From NCBI RefSeq assembly GCF_001423945.1, contig NZ_LMPU01000009.1:620416-684415 (forward strand): 64,000 bases of DNA, read 5' to 3'. Source of the stretch: Pedobacter sp. Leaf194. GTDB taxonomy: Bacteria > Bacteroidota > Bacteroidia > Sphingobacteriales > Sphingobacteriaceae. The notes under the pieces were generated by a model, which was not told where the DNA came from, made no database searches, and saw only the letters and a program-made list of their open reading frames with translations. The position numbers and the translations under genes were made by a program. Below, one piece after another: positions 63,784 to 64,000 of this stretch. Positions within the stretch are counted from its first letter, which is position 1. Each line of letters begins with the position of its first letter.

Positions 63784-64000
63784 AAGTCTCAATTTAAATT
63801 GATGAATTAGTTGTCCGTTTTCTCCTATAATTTTTCCTTGAAGTAGCCAAAGGACAAATATTAAATTTTTATTGATGTTTAAATCAAAACTAAGACCAGA
63901 AGCAGAAACCTGTTAACCAGCAAGTTAATTATATAAAAACTTTGATTTGGTCATGATATATCGCATTTATTTAATGATTTATTGAAAGATGCAGATAAAG

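Noticed and set aside
1..64000. CRISPR array, rRNA genes, intact insertion sequence or prophage structural genes
   Set aside because: No regularly spaced direct repeats with unique spacers, no rRNA-like stretch, no transposase and no capsid, portal or tail genes were seen on either strand. The only IS trace is the solo end at 62,927-63,007.

Overview
The window looks like a chromosomal segment of a Bacteroidota bacterium, most likely Sphingobacteriaceae (Pedobacter or Mucilaginibacter type). Reasons seen in the sequence: STN/carboxypeptidase-regulatory TonB receptors beside a FecR C-terminal (DUF4974) fragment, LytTR/LytS-type signalling, DUF2490, DUF3140 and PRISE-type proteins, weak Shine-Dalgarno sequences with several TTG starts, and promoter boxes of the Bacteroidota form TAnnTTTG. 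The species call is inference.

Layout. 1-13,840: one plus-strand extracellular/O-polysaccharide operon of eight glycosyltransferases (GT4 and GT2 types), a truncated membrane protein at the window edge, a Wzy-like polymerase, an exosortase-family membrane peptidase and a NodU/CmcH-type carbamoyltransferase, closed by a strong terminator. 14,180-16,870: two regulators (membrane-anchored AraC type, Crp/Fnr type) and a DoxX protein. 17,088-24,303: a tightly overlapping, more GC-rich minus-strand block of mobile-element genes (primase, mobilization protein, C-terminal half of a TraG coupling protein, M23 peptidase, ArdC-like antirestriction protein, DUF3945-like and Toprim-like proteins). No relaxase is present and TraG lacks its Walker A half, so this is a decayed or satellite conjugative module.

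24,600-31,800: small accessory genes (DUF4385, GDSL esterase, two cold-shock-fold miniproteins, SnoaL-like, DUF2490, flavin reductase, DUF3140), with long gaps holding two intrinsic terminators that no gene explains. 32,029-39,560: a PQQ-type sugar dehydrogenase/beta-propeller pair, a SerC-fold pseudoenzyme with a hidden 42-residue membrane protein opposite an Lrp/AsnC regulator, a Xre/RES toxin-antitoxin pair whose antitoxin N-terminus is out of frame with its only ATG, and a PRISE-type reductase opposite a Crp/Fnr regulator. 39,991-47,488: two large paralogous outer-membrane beta-barrel receptors and a broken signalling locus in which a FecR fragment and a LytTR fragment meet head to head, followed by a LytS-like histidine kinase.

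47,800-63,030: a defence-rich island. It begins with a degraded tRNA-3'-end-like sequence whose 14-bp core recurs at 61,351. It holds a Dam-like methylase + ParB-like protein + PD-(D/E)XK nuclease operon (plus strand) converging with an HNH endonuclease + second ParB-like protein operon (minus strand), an integrase with an amber stop, an excisionase-like gene, and a 1040-residue SIR2-STAND-TPR protein with a cold-shock-like C-terminus. Just outside the right repeat is an AbiEi/AbiEii toxin-antitoxin pair whose toxin is cut off by IS21-like terminal repeats. The methylase/ParB/nuclease/ParB/HNH cluster is the best candidate here for an undescribed restriction-type system. A DUF1223 protein closes the window.
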